Assembly (NCBI GenBank): GCA_031002005.1
Contig: CM061919.1
Span: forward strand, 171,661,121 to 171,725,120
DNA length: 64,000 bases
Reading direction: 5' to 3'
Origin: Vandiemenella viatica
Taxonomy: Eukaryota > Arthropoda > Insecta > Orthoptera > Morabidae
Below are positions 1 to 11,600 of this stretch, one piece after another; within the stretch, counting starts at the first letter, position 1; every line of letters starts with the position of its first letter. The translations under genes were made by a program, and so were the position numbers. Under the pieces are notes generated by a model. The model was not told the DNA's origin, searched no databases, and saw only the letters and a list, made by a program, of their open reading frames with translations.

Positions 1-399
1 TGACCAGATTTTGGATATTCGGTAACCGAACTCCTGCCCTCCTTAAAGCACTTAAAACCATTCGTGGCACTGTGTTCGGCTCATTCAGTCATCCCCGTAT
101 GCTTGATTAAGCATTTGAAGTGTCTCGGTAAAAGTTTTCCAAAGTTTAACACAAAATTTCACACAGACGCATTGCTCCTCCAATTCCTTCATTCTCGCTT
201 TCTCCAAATCCGACGAGCACTCTGCGCACGACCTCTCTCAACCGTCTCTCACTCGTAAACTAATGCAGCGACCATAGTGCGACAAGAGGCAATCTTTTGC
301 CGAGAGATGTCACTAGTGTGCACGGAAGTCAGAGAATTTTATCTGAAGCTGTTGGCGCGCTATTTAATTAGTTCAGTTTCTTTTTTCACACACCTCATA
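1..399 (-). mobile_element. Mariner transposon, 5' part, cut by the window edge
   Basis: This stretch is the reverse complement of the 5' end of the mariner copy at 1393-2727, including the terminal repeat, the 5' untranslated part and the start of the transposase gene. The terminus is at 399 (cacacctcata, read outward) beside a TA dinucleotide, as expected for a mariner target. The body runs toward base 1 and continues outside the window. The sequences differ at scattered positions and the coding frame is not kept, so it is a diverged copy rather than a duplicate made with its neighbour. Confidence 0.85.
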
Positions 400-1392
400 T
401 ATGTTCAGAGTTAAGATAAAGCCCCCAGTGCACATCTAGGTCTTACAATGGGATGGAAGCCCAATATTGAAAAATATTAGCGGTCGTCAGTAGCAAAGGT
501 TCTTTTAAACAACAAATCAAATGTTCTTCAAACGGCAGGTGACAGCTGTCCAAATATTCCAATTCAGGCTCAGTCAAATTCATTTTGTCAAGAGTATCCT
601 ATAAATAGCCTGTTGAGAATTTATTTTCAGGTGTAGAATTTGATGTTGAACAGGAGGGTCCAGCTTCATCAACATCCACAACCAAATGATCTGATTTATA
701 TGTTATTGTCAGTGCACAGTTTTGATGTAGAAATGCCAAAATTTCAGTCTTCGTATTTACAATTTCATCAATAGTCAAATACTTAGTTTTAAACCATGGA
801 TCGATTGAGTGGCAACTGATTTTCTTATGAAAGCAAATCTCCTGTTAACAGACCCACACAAGCAGCTTTTGAGCAGTACTATATGATACGGATGATGAAT
901 AGCTAAAAATATCAGTTGCTGCTTGACAAAAACACTTAAGCATGGTTATAAAATTGTTCATTTGTATCCCTTCTTCTGCAGTTGGAATTTCTATTCCACA
1001 ACGTCTGACATATACAGATTCACTGAATTTTTCTAATCTGTTTATTAAGATATCGAGTGGCTTGTTCACTCTTCTGATGTTTTACGACACTTTTTCACTA
1101 TTGCCATTATAACAATAACTTTAAAAATTACGTTGTGAATCATGAGCTGTAGTGTGAGCAACACAACCCATAAAAACGAAGTTTCCACAGTGCATGGTTG
1201 CATTCATGTTTGAAGCATTATTATGTATACCCCTATGAATATTTTCTTTTGTATTGTATTTGGTAACAGTTTCAGTGATTTTTTGTGAAATATATTGCCC
1301 TTTATGATCTTCCTCCAAAACACTAACTGCCAGTTCAATTTTTTCCTTTTGGAACCTTTGAAAATGCCATGTGCTGTTACACTCAAAAAAGT
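400..1392 (-). pseudogene. hAT-superfamily transposase fragment (Ac/ZBED type)
   Basis: Minus-strand reading frames give hAT core motifs in the right order. A 'VTAHGIF' block (about 1380-1340) matches the catalytic-core start, 'HNNASNM' with 'CVAHTTAHD' (about 1235-1125) matches the family's DNASNM...CAAHTLNL block, and 'TMLKCFCQAATDIFSYSS' (about 965-890) matches the segment before the target-binding end. 'SIDPWFKTKYL' (about 800-765) corresponds to LDPRFK. The frame breaks near 1320, 1120 and 845, and the N-terminal domain and C-terminal dimerisation domain are missing. The fragment is bounded on both sides by mariner 5' termini, so it cannot be an active gene. It acted originally as a cut-and-paste transposase. 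Confidence 0.75.
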
Positions 1393-2727
1393 ATTTGCTT
1401 GATCACAAAAAGAAACAGAACTAATTAAATAGCGTGCCAATGGCTTCAGATAAAATTCTCTGACTTCCGTGCACACTAGTGACATCTCTCGGCAAGAGAT
1501 TGAATCTTGTCACACTGCGGCCGCTGCTTTAGTTTACGAGTGAAAGCCACTTGAGTGAGGTCGTGCGCAGAATGCTCGTCGGATTTAGAGAAAGCGAGAA
1601 TGAAGGAATTGTAGGAGCAACGCATCTGTGTGAAATTTTGTGTCAAACTTGGGAAAACTTTTACCGAGACATTTCAAATGCTTAATCAAGCATACAGGGA
1701 TGACTGCATGAGCCGAACACAGTGCTGCAAATGGTTTAAGCGCTTTTAGGAGGGCAGGAGTTCGGTTACCAACGATCCAAAATCTGTTCGACCCTCCAAA
1801 TCAACAGACGACCACCATGTTGAGAGGGTTCGCACTGTGATTCGTGAAAATCGCCGTTTTACTGTCCGTGAGGTTGCTGAAGAAGTTGGCATAAGTGTAG
1901 GCTCTTGCAATCACATCCCAAGAGAAAAACTTGGAATGCATCGTGTCAGTGCAAAACTGGTGCCGCGCTTGTTGACAGATGACCAGAAGGAGAATCGAGC
2001 TAGGATCTCTAAGAAGTTGCTTGAAAAAGCAAATGAGGCTGAAAACTTCATCAAGAACATCATTACAGGCGATGAAACATGGGTTTATGGGTACGATGTG
2101 GAAATGAAGAGGCAGTCTTCAGAATGGGTGGGGATAGGATCTCCTCGACCAAAGAAAGTGCGGATGAGTCGGTCGAACATCAAGGTGATGATGGTCGTGT
2201 TTTCTGATTGCAAAGGAGTTGTGCACCATGAATTACTACCACGTGGTCAAGCGGTAAACAAGGAAGTCTACCAGAAAATTCTGACACGATTGAGAGATGT
2301 TGTGCGTAGGAAGAGGCCTGAACTGTGGGAGAATCAGTCGTGGATGTCGCACCATGACAATGCACCCGCTCACGCATCGTTGTTTGTCATGAATTACTGG
2401 CAAAACATCGCACTCCTGTTGTGCCTCAGCCACCCTATTCTCCAGACTTGGCTCCAGCAGACTTTTTTTCTCTTCCCAAAACCAAAGAACACTTTGAAAG
2501 GACGACGTTTCCAGACCATAGAACAAATTCAAGACAATGCGACGAGAGAACTGCGCGCCATCGGAGAAATTGCATTTCAGGAGGCGTTCCAAAACTTGAA
2601 AAACGATGGCGATGGTGTATTGATAGTGAAGGACAGTACTTTGAAGGGGACAGTGTGTAAAAGTTAGTATGGTGAGCAATAAAGCAATTACAGCAGAAGT
2701 TCGGTTTCTTTTTGTACACGCCTCATA
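1393..2727 (+). mobile_element. Mariner (irritans-like) transposon, near full length
   Basis: The 3' terminus is well preserved (tttttgtacacgcctcata ending at 2727). The 5' terminus at about 1395-1416 has lost its outermost bases but keeps acaaaaagaaac. The length of about 1.33 kb fits mariner. The copy contains one transposase gene with frameshifts. It faces away from the minus-strand copy at 1-399. Confidence 0.9.
1690..2667 (+). pseudogene. Mariner transposase, frameshifted
   Basis: Residues typical of the irritans-group mariner transposase are present: 'CMSRTQC.KWFKRF' near 1706-1747 in the helix-turn-helix region, 'VREVAEEVGISVGSC' (1867 on), and the linker 'RVSAKLVPRLLTDDQKENR'. The first catalytic Asp is in GDETW (2068-2082) and the second in HHDNAPAH (about 2350). 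The third Asp lies in YSPDLAPADFF (2435-2467), which is in a different frame. The frame is lost near 2400, regained in the T run at about 2463-2469, and lost again near 2590 before the 'YFEGDSV' tail. A stop at 1747-1749 (TAG) also separates the first DNA-binding part from the rest. The enzyme would excise and insert the element at TA; this copy cannot make it. Confidence 0.88.
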
Positions 2728-3286
2728 CAGGTATCTCATTAACATGTGATTTATTGTACATGGCATACGATGATAATAGTAATAATCATTTTTGTGTTCA
2801 TTATTCCTAGATGGCATGATCTACAGCAAGTGCTGGGATTTACTTCCCTATCCTTCCTTATATTAAAGTTGATATCATCAATTAAAGAATGTTATACAAC
2901 AATAAGATTTTAAGTTAGTTAACTAAATAATAATATAATAGATAATATAAATTATTCAGATCTTATAACTAAATAATTAACTTTTAATGTAAATAATTCT
3001 TAAATAGTACATTAAGTAAATAATTATATGAATGCTTATTATGAAGTAAAATCTTACTTCTAATTTGTATGATTATTTAAATAGTACATTTTAGTTGTGT
3101 TGTTGTTTTGGGATCTGATAATATCTGACTTTAGAATTTATTTAAATAGTGCTTATTATTACCTTTAATTAATTTTTTAAAAACTTTTTATGCCTTTTAT
3201 ATATTTATGATTCTTGCATTTATTTTAAGAATTACAATATATTATATGTGGGTTTCTATTGCATTAATCAGCAATTCAAATTAATA
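2728..3286. other. AT-rich stretch without recognisable gene
   Basis: Very AT-rich with many short ATAATA/TTATTT runs. No reading frame with familiar motifs and no terminal repeats were seen. It looks like intergenic or intronic DNA. Confidence 0.5.
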
Positions 3287-3294
3287 TTCATCAG

Positions 3295-3669
3295 CAGGGG
3301 CGTAGCAACTATGGGGCTAGGCAGTGCAATGCACCGGGGTTCCTACGCTGAAGGGACCCCCAAGTATACCTCTGGAGACCCCACAAGTGCAGTTCAAAGT
3401 TTTAGCTCTACCGTCATCTAAGGGGGGCACCTGAGACACATGGTGCCCCCTCACTAAGAGGCCCTCATTGCTCAGGGGGTCCCCCAGCCACAGTTCAGGG
3501 GGCCCCCAGCCACTGTTCAGGGGGCCCCCAAGTACAACTCAGGGGCCCAGTCTCAGCTCAGGGGGCCCCTACCAACAACAGAAAGCAAAAAAAAAGGTCG
3601 CCCATCTGGCCTGAGGTCCCTAAATAAATTTTTTGCAATTGGGCCCTTGTTGACCTAGCTATCCCAGTG
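3295..3669. mobile_element. Non-autonomous hAT-type element (MITE), 375 bp
   Basis: Flanked by a perfect 8-bp direct repeat, ttcatcag (3287-3294 and 3670-3677), the target-site length of hAT elements. The ends start CAGGGGCGTAGC and, on the other strand, CACTGGGATAGC, an imperfect inverted repeat. The interior is unusually GC-rich for this region and has three to five copies of a ~23-bp G/C unit (cagggggcccccagccac) at about 3468-3570. No coding sequence. Confidence 0.7.
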
Positions 3670-3984
3670 TTCATCAGGTCCTTGAATTAGTATTTGTAGG
3701 AGGATTGACAAAGTTAATGCAGCAGCCCTGTTTATATGACAGATGTATTTTAAAATTATTGGTTAAAATAAATTTTGAACAATTTTTTTGATTTTACGTG
3801 AAATTTTAATTGTTTTTAGTACAAAGCTATAAAATTAGGATTAGATATCATACTATATTGAATTTGCATTGGTTGCTAGAATGATATTGGTTATATTCTT
3901 AAAACTCACAGAATTTAGTTATATTTTAACAGTTTAGAAACTGTCCAATAAATGATACTACACAATCATATATATTATTTCTAT

Positions 3985-4850
3985 AAGGTGATTTTTTGTC
4001 ACAAGCCATTATCTCCCTTCATACTTAACTGAAATCAATGAATGAGATGTCATTTTAAATCATATGGTCTCCACTTTGGTCACATCATATTTTAAGAATG
4101 GAATTTTTCGGAATTCGACCTTTAAAGGGCAAAAATGTCAATATGTCTAAAATGCTGTTTTTTTGTGTTACGAGTCATTTATCTCTTGGGATACCAATCT
4201 GAAATAATTTAATGAAGTATCATTTTAAAGATTAAGATCTCTACTTTGGTGACATCACATATTAAGACAGGAATTTTTTATAATTTGACCCTTAAAGGGC
4301 AAAAGTATCAATATTTCTGAAATGCGTTTTTGTGTCGCAAGCCATTTATCTCCCTTCATATCTAACTTATATAGATAAATGAGGTACCATTTTGATGATT
4401 ATGGTCTTTGCTGTGGGCATATTATATTTTAACAAAGGAATTTTTCATAATTTGACCATAAAAGGGAAAGCCCATAAGGGGCAAAAATATCATCACTTCA
4501 AAATCTCTCTTTTTTTTTTATTTCACTTGATGCCTAATCAAATCAATAAATGAGGTATCATTTTAAAGACCAAGGTGTCCGCTTTGGTCACATCATACTT
4601 TATAAAAGAAATTTTTTGGAATTCGACCCTTAAAGGGCAAAGGCAACAATATTATTTCTACATGTTTTTATTATTATTATTATTATTATTAAGAGCCATC
4701 TATCTCCTTTGGTAGCTAACTGAACTTGATAAATGACATATAGTTTTAAAGATTTAGGTCTCAAATTAGGTAAAGTAATATGTAAAGAAAGAATTTTTCA
4801 GAATTTGATGCTTAAAGAAGTCGCGCATATGAGACAGTTCGGAGCCAAGT
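3985..4850. repeat. Degenerate tandem repeat, ~175-bp unit, about five copies
   Basis: Successive units start near 3998, 4170, 4337, 4517 and 4690. Each reads in order: a 'cacaagccatttatctccctt'-like start, an 'atgaggtatcattttaaag' block, 'tctccactttggtcacatca', then a 'gaattttt...ttcgacccttaaagggcaaa' block. The last block includes the near-palindrome CCTTTAAAGG. Units differ from each other at many positions, so the array is old. The 60-codon open frame at 4733 lies in the last unit and is not a gene. Confidence 0.75.
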
Positions 4851-4859
4851 CTCTAGATT

Positions 4860-5838
4860 GCAGCAGCAGATATCACAGACATGTCAATAAACTGTTTTTT
4901 TTTTTTTTACAATAAGTAGCTTTTTGGATATTTTTTGTTTGTTATGGAGACGGTTTTGTTTTGCTATAGAATTTCAATGTAAACATTTTACTCACACATC
5001 ATGGAGATGATATGCTGTGTGCATTTTGTTCAACTTGGTTGTATTCCGTTAAGGTCAGTGACAGTTTGTCACAGATACAGTGTGTTTTAAAGTTTCCCAA
5101 CTGCTTTGTAACATGTTGTCAACTGCCTTGAGTGCCTATTACATTAAACAAATAAACATTTTCTACAAAAGTGCAGTTCTACTTTTCATTATACTACAAG
5201 CATTCAACCTCATATTTTATTAAGAAAATTTTCGTATGGATCGCCTAGTCTTTTCTAATTGCTTTAATGGTTTGTATATTTCAGTTATCGGAAAATTTTA
5301 CTAAAAATACATTTTCGAGAACTTTAATTATACTGAATATCAGCTCAAGATACAGCTAACATAGAAAAGATAGGTTGTAATAAATTTATTTAAACAGACA
5401 ATATTCCTTTATCTTTATTTGAAGGTACTGTAGATTTGACAATAATATTATTTATGCTCTAAAATGTGTAGATATCGCCAATCACTAAATCATTTGTTTG
5501 AGAAAAGATGTAGCATAGTAAATATACCAAAAGTGTTTCTACAAAGGGCGAGATAGCTCCAGGTATAAAATTCTGTAACAACAAATTTTATTCAGTTCAA
5601 AATATTATAAAAAATGTATTATTTTTTAAATTTGTAAATTTGAATTTTGCTAAAAATAACTTAATTACTTTATGTTTTAATGTAATTTATAAAAATTGAA
5701 AATAAATATAAAAATAATTCACAACTGTTGGTAAGTATTATACGTTATTTAAAGTATGTAGTTTCCTGAGTTAGAATTTAATCCCACCAATCATTTTTAT
5801 TTTTAATAGTTTATTATTGATGGTAATTATTTATAGCG
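4860..5838. other. AT-rich stretch without recognisable gene
   Basis: No family motif, terminal repeat or splice-like exon was recognised. Poly-T and TAAATA runs only. Confidence 0.45.
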
Positions 5839-5840
5839 TA

Positions 5841-6420
5841 AGGGAGCATCCATAAACTTCTTGGCTCAATTTTTTGGGGGGGGGGGGGCGGCGTCCTGGA
5901 AAGCTACGCTGGGCTGCATGGGGGAGAGGGGAAGCGTATTCCGGCCACACAGCTTTTCATTCATATCATTAATAACAGTTAAAATGAGATACAGAACACA
6001 CTACGGCATATGAATACTTATTTTTGTCATTTAATTATATCCATACAAATTACAAGGAAAGGGAAAATGACTCATCAGTCACCAAAGTTGAAGGCAGCGG
6101 TGAGAGAAGAACATATCTCACGAACACACATATATACACAACATTTTGGTCTTTGACCTTCTTCATGTTAAAGAGAATGAGTCATGTGGTTCGGGAGGTG
6201 CGCACACGCCGAAGATTGTTACCTGATCCATACGTAATTTACGATAGTCTGACAATAGAAAACAGTACCAAATGTCTTCTGGAATCATTAAGGAAAAAAG
6301 CTACATGATACACGGGAGTGTGGGGAGGGGGGCAGTTGAGACAAAAGCAATGTGAGGGTAGGGGGAGGGGGGTTTCACAGAAAGCCAAAATGGAGCTATG
6401 TGGTTTATGGACGCTACCTA
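5841..6420. mobile_element. MITE with 'CATCCATAAAC' inverted ends, copy 1, interrupted
   Basis: Inverted ends: left AGGGAGCATCCATAAAC (5841 on); right, read on the other strand, TTAGGTAGCGTCCATAAACC (ending 6420). Both sub-ends are rich in G or C runs. The interior matches the element at 29874-30144 in inverted orientation, including 'cagactatcgtaaattac' against 'cagactataataaattac'. A 179-bp PLE-end sequence is inserted at 6047-6225. I could not find a convincing target duplication for the MITE itself, so its superfamily is open; hAT is possible. Confidence 0.65.
6047..6225 (-). mobile_element. Short Penelope-like element end inserted in the MITE
   Basis: A minus-strand copy of the terminal region shared by the PLEs in this window. 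It has the 'tcaccaaagttgaaggcagcgg' type end, a stretch of 'cacacat' repeats, and the hairpin-plus-core motif at 6143-6167. It is flanked by the direct repeat atccatac (6039-6046 and 6226-6233). The MITE sequence is continuous across it when compared with the uninterrupted MITE at 29.9 kb, so the insertion boundaries are well supported. Confidence 0.7.
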
Positions 6421-6631
6421 AGCTCTAAAATTTTATCTAAAATTTAAGTTATTGAAAATGGCACGCTGTAATGCAGCCGTTTAAAGATCACATTTAAGTT
6501 CATAACATATTCAACAATGATCTTATATAATTTTTAGATATGTAACTAAGAAAATCTATACATTGATAATTAAGATGAAATAATGATTTAATTAGTAAAA
6601 ATTTATGTATATATAAAATGAATATATATAT

Positions 6632-6910
6632 GAATCAATTTAGGATAGGGAAATGAGCAACCACTTACCTTTAGATGATGGATGTGGGGCGCGAACACAC
6701 AGAAAAGACACAAACACAAATAATAAAGTAATTTTCAGGATAAACCCTGCATCAACGGGAGAACATTGTGAGAGGTGGGCGCAGCTGGAGACTGCCTCCA
6801 ATCTCCAGCTGTGCCCACCTCTCAAGTGGTAAGTGGTGGCTCATTTCCCTATCCTAATTTGATCCCTTTCCGCTACTTAGCGTCTTGATTTCATTGTTAC
6901 TATATATATA
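6632..6910. mobile_element. Penelope-end foldback (inverted terminal pair), partly deleted
   Basis: The left arm (aggatagggaaatgagcaac...cttacctttagatgatgg, from 6643) is the reverse complement of the right arm (ggtaagtggtggctcatttccctatcctaa, to about 6858). The central 'cagctggagactgcctcc' also pairs with 'aatctccagctgtgcccacc'. The left arm carries the hairpin/core motif on the minus strand (6731-6755); the right arm has lost its copy by deletion. A (TA)n tract follows at about 6901. The same design occurs at 55.4-55.9 kb with both arms intact. Confidence 0.7.
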
Positions 6911-7425
6911 TATTTACCTAAGCAAGAGTCATTATCACCTGCTCATCAAAACAATCTTTTGATTGTAATTTAAAATTTTAACTGTTTACTGTAGAAGAAT
7001 GGCATAATCATTAATTTTTTAATTAGAGTCAGGAATAAATTGTTTTATGAGAAATTAGCTGTCTAGTACCAATTAATTGCATTTAATTTTCAAGTTAAAA
7101 GGTGTAAATATATTTTCAGGATGAGAGCTGTATAGAAGTAATTTTTAAATTTATTGGCTAATTTAATTACAAAATTTGTTTGTTATTTTGCTGGGGTGAC
7201 AGAGAGAATAACTTAACTCTCCCTTATTTGTACACACATTGATTAGCTTTGCCTGGCATGTTTTGCAATGCCTCTTTATCTTTCTTGATTGGGTATGCAT
7301 ATACAAAACAGGCAGATTTACATGTACTAAGTCTAAATAAATTAAGGGCAAAAATTACTATGCCTTAAATCAAAACTGAATAAATGAAAGAAATTTTTTT
7401 AAAATTTTTTTGTTTGAATCCTTCA
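6911..7425. other. AT-rich stretch without recognisable gene
   Basis: No coding motif, terminal repeat or tandem structure was recognised. Confidence 0.4.
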
Positions 7426-7429
7426 GAAG

Positions 7430-8270
7430 AAGGAGTACTAAGCTGTTGTGTAAGATGTAGAATAGCCAGTTCCTTTCCTCTGGGACCTATAGTTTAACAC
7501 GGGATCCGAATCAGAGACCAGGAGTAGCTTACGTCATCATTTATCACTTTTGAAAGTTCTTGTTTACATCTGGGTTTGAACCTGGGAACAAACCCAGAAA
7601 CTTTTGGAAGCAAGCGCCTTAGTCAGGGAGCTAGCACACTGCTCTTTTTTTATTGTATATGTGTGCTAGTGCCATCAAAATAAGATAGAAATGTAGGCAA
7701 AAATTAAAGGGTTGGGATGAAAAGGTTAGGATTTTTCAAACCAAATGCACACTGCATTTTTCTCTTTGTTTTAAAGTAAATAAATAAAATAAGTTACACC
7801 ACAGCCCAATGATTGGATTAATCCTGCTGTAAGAGGTGAACTAAGCTACTGTGTGATACACAGGACGTCAGTTCTTTTCCTCTGCGACCTACAGTTTAAC
7901 GTGGAATCCGAATCACGGAATGTCCCAGCGTAACTCATAGGATCAACTACAGCTCTTAAAAGTTCCTGCTCTCCCTAGGATTAGAACATGCAACCAGAGG
8001 CAGGAAGTTCTGGAAATAAGCACCTTAATCACCAAGCTACTAGACCGCCTTGTAGTGAAGTATACGTGTACTAAGTACTATCAAAATCGGAAGAATACTG
8101 TGGGTTTGTCTGAACAACGCCAACAAAAATTAGGACATGGAGGAACGAAGGAGTGGGGTTAAATATTTGTGAACCAAACATAAATAGTATTTTTCTATTT
8201 GTTTTAAAGAATATGTATGCTAAAATCGGATAAATACTGTGCGTCTGGATGAAGAACTTTGACAAATGTC
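7430..8270 (-). repeat. Two direct copies (~375 bp apart) of a tRNA-like SINE plus shared tail
   Basis: Units at about 7430-7790 and 7805-8270 align with each other. On the minus strand each has a tRNA-like head: copy 1 has a box A-like 'tagctccctgactaagg' and a box B-like 'aggttcaaacccag'; copy 2 has 'tagcttggtgattaaggtgc' and 'tgttctaatcc'. Each continues with a tail containing 'ttttctctttgttttaaag' or 'ttttctatttgttttaaag'. That tail also appears in the repeat element at 43.3-43.6 and 46.9-47.3 kb together with 'aaatcggataaa'. Both units are diverged. It could be one tandem element or two SINE insertions with a shared 3' partner. Confidence 0.5.
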
Positions 8271-8384
8271 AGGGGATGGTGTAAGGTGCAGAGGGGTATG
8301 TTTTACAGCACAAATATTGATGTAATATACTGTCAATAGTATCAATTATCGATCCAATATTTAAGCTTCCCCCCCCCCTTCCCC

Positions 8385-8622
8385 TACACTACCATATGCG
8401 CTGGAGACACCTTTCGCAAGACAGCAGTCTTGTGCACACATCCGACACCGCCTGGTGTCGCCTTCTGCACGTATAAGGCTGTAAGCCGAAATATTGCGCT
8501 TCACTTTTTTTTTTTTTTTTTTTTTGTGTTCGTCATCCCATCCACCTTCATCTGTGGTAAGTATTGGGTCATATTTCCCTATCCTTCCTTAGTTTTGTAT
8601 ATATATAACTAAGGAAGGATAT
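8385..8622 (+). mobile_element. Penelope-like element terminal region (solo end)
   Basis: Shares with the other PLE ends a stem (GGC-loop-GCC) followed by GAAATATTG (8471-8495), a long T run, 'cttcatctgtggtaagt' and 'atttccctatcc'. It ends in a small hairpin at 8583-8622 (ccttccttag...ctaaggaagg) around a short TA tract. No PLE coding sequence is attached. Confidence 0.65.
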
Positions 8623-8644
8623 CCTTCCTGTGTTTTATTGCCTT

Positions 8645-11600
8645 AAAGCTTTTTCCTGCTCATTGTCATTTTTATGAGGGCTCCTTACCAGGGTTACGGA
8701 GAAGACCTCAACGAATCACTTGGCGGAGAAGTAGTACTTCGGTACGGCAAGGGATGCGGAAGAGGCAGCCCAGCACTCAGGGATTAATATGAGAGCATTC
8801 ATCGTAGCATCTGTCTCAAGTTGAGCGGCTACACCCAGCGTCTGACCCAAAGTGGGCGGCTGTTCAAGAAATCGCCAATCCGTTCTGAAGCAAGCGTGGC
8901 GATTATGCTTCACCCCTTTAAGCAACTATGATGAGCGGCATTATTGGAAAACAATCCGGAGGTAAAACAGCCCCCCATTCGGTTCTCCGGGAGGGGGCTA
9001 CATTAATGTCAGCAGTCAAAGTTCCTAAAGAGCAAACCAGATCATCAATAGAAAAACAGCAAATAATTCATATATGCACTTACAACTGCAGGTCTCTTAA
9101 AGGAGAATCCCGACTTACAGAGTTGGAAGACGCGCTCCAAAAAATCAAATGGAGTATAGTGGGCCTAAATGAGGTTAGACGTCCAGAGGAAGAATGTATC
9201 GAACTTAAATCAGGCCACATCTTGTACCATTACGGAAACTCCTTGGGAAAGCTAAATGGAGTGGGCTTCCTGATAAACCGTAGTGTGAAAAATAAGGTTA
9301 AACTAATAGAAGGTATTTCAGATCGAGCAGCAAGAGTAGTGTTACAACTATCAAATCGCTACAAAATACAAATACTGCAGGTATATGCTCCAACATCCTC
9401 GCACTCAGATGATGAAGTAGAGTCTTTCTACGAAGATGTCACGACACTGCATGACAGAGGCAAAGACTGCCATTTCCAGATTATCATGGGAGACTTCAAT
9501 GCTATTGTAGGCACCAGGAAACAAGGAGACACTGTGGTCGATAAGTTCGGAATACAAACTAGGAATGACAGAGGGGAACGACTTGTGCAGTTTGCATAGC
9601 ACACAAAAATGCACGTCATGAACACATTTTTTAAAAAACATCAAAGTCGAAAGTGGACATGGAGAAGTCCAGATCATAAAACTAAAAATGAAATAGACTA
9701 CATCCTGTCCAATAGCCGACATTTTGTTCAAGACGTCACTGTTCTAAATCAATTCAACACCGGAAGTGATCACAGGCTGGTCCGAGCGAAACTTAGTATC
9801 TGCATAAAACAGGAAAGGCGAAAGCTAATAAAAGGAACCAATAAAACATCAGTAAATATAATCAATCTCACTGAAAAGAAAGACATTTTTCAACACACAC
9901 TATCGGAGAAACTAGCTACCACCGCCAATGGAAATTTAGCTTCAACTATTAACACATTAGCCATAGAAATTGCAGGAACTGTTAAAACCACCAAATTAAG
10001 TAAAATTAGCAATAATACAAAAACTCTCCTGAATAAACGGAGGAATATGAAAGTAAAACCTGAAAAAAACCTAATTGAATATGCTGAACTGTGCAAGACC
10101 ATTAGAAAAGAAATAACAGCTGACATCAAGAAATATAACGAAAATCTGGTCAGATCAGTTATAGAGAACAAGAAAGGCTATAAGAAAGCAAAACAAAGAT
10201 TAATGATAGGAAAGAAACAAATAATAGCTTTAGATGATAATGAGCGTATTACAGACAAAACGGCAGTATTGGTTCATATCAGGAACTTCTATCAGTCCTT
10301 ATACAGCAAGCAAGATGAAAATCCTTTAATGACATCAAGCCCAGACTCACCAATTCCTGAAGTCCTCCCATATGAAGTTAGAAGGGCAGTGAACGAAATG
10401 AAAAAAGGATCAGCTAGTGGTTGCGACGGCCTGTCTATTGACGTACTCCAATTGACTGGAGAAGAAACTTACAGACACCTAGCTAAGGTGTTTTCACAAT
10501 GCCTCGAAGAGAGAAATATCCCATCCAGCTGGAACAAAGCAATGATTGTGTTGCTATACAAAAAGGGCAGTCGTTACAATATTAAAAACTACCGCCCCAT
10601 CAGCCTTCTTCCTGTCATATACAAAATGTTTACAAAGGTCATCAATAACCGCATCAGTTCCACCTTGGACACAGCGCAACCAATTGAACAGGCTGGTTTT
10701 AGGTCAGGATTCAGCACAGTAGATCACATCCAAGTCATCAACGAAGTAATAAGTCGAGCAAATGAATACCAGATGCCCCTCTGTTTGGCCTTTATCGATT
10801 TTGAAAAAGCTTTTGATTCAGTCCATCACTCTGCAATCATGCAAGCCCTTTTAGAACAAGGAGTGAATCCCGGCTATATTGACTTACTGTACAACATCTA
10901 CACCACTTCCACTGCTTTTGTCAACATCGCTGAAGTCACCAAAGAGTTCCCAGTAGAAAGAGGGGTAAAACAAGGTGACTCTATATCCCCCAAGCTATTC
11001 ACATCAGTCCTAGAGTTGGCAATGTCAAAAATCCAATGGCAAAACCGAGGTTTGAGAATAAATGGAAGAAATCTCAACAACTTAAGATTCGCTGATGATA
11101 TAGTTTTACTCTCAAACAGTCTGGAAGAGCTCAAAGAACTGATAAATGAACTAGAGACAGCGTGCAGTGAAGTGGGCCTTAAAATAAATATATCAAAAAG
11201 CAAAATCATGCAAAACAAATGGGCAGAAAAAGATAAAGACAAGGCGGACATGAAAGATTCTGGTATTGAGTTCGTAGATCAGTACATCTATCTTGGCCAA
11301 CTGATCAATATGAATGGTGACTCAAAGCCTGAGATCTACAGACGGATAAAGCTGGGCTGGAGAGCATATGGAAGAAATTCCATAGTTTTTAAATCGAACA
11401 TGCCAATACATCTTAAAAAACAGGTATTTGAACAATGTGTATTACCGGTCCTCACATATGCCTGCCAGACTTGGACCCTAAATAGTCACACGAAGCAAAA
11501 ACTGAGAACTGCCCAGCGAAGTATGGAAAGAGCAATGCTAGGGTTTACAAGAAGAGACAGGAAAAGGGCTGTGCACATTCGTTCAATAACTAAAGTAACA

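Noticed and set aside
64..258. Open frame at the left edge on the plus strand
   Set aside because: It is the antisense of the mariner 5' region and has no family motifs.
2180..2817. Long minus-strand open frames across the mariner gene
   Set aside because: Shadow frames opposite the transposase, which explains the region fully.
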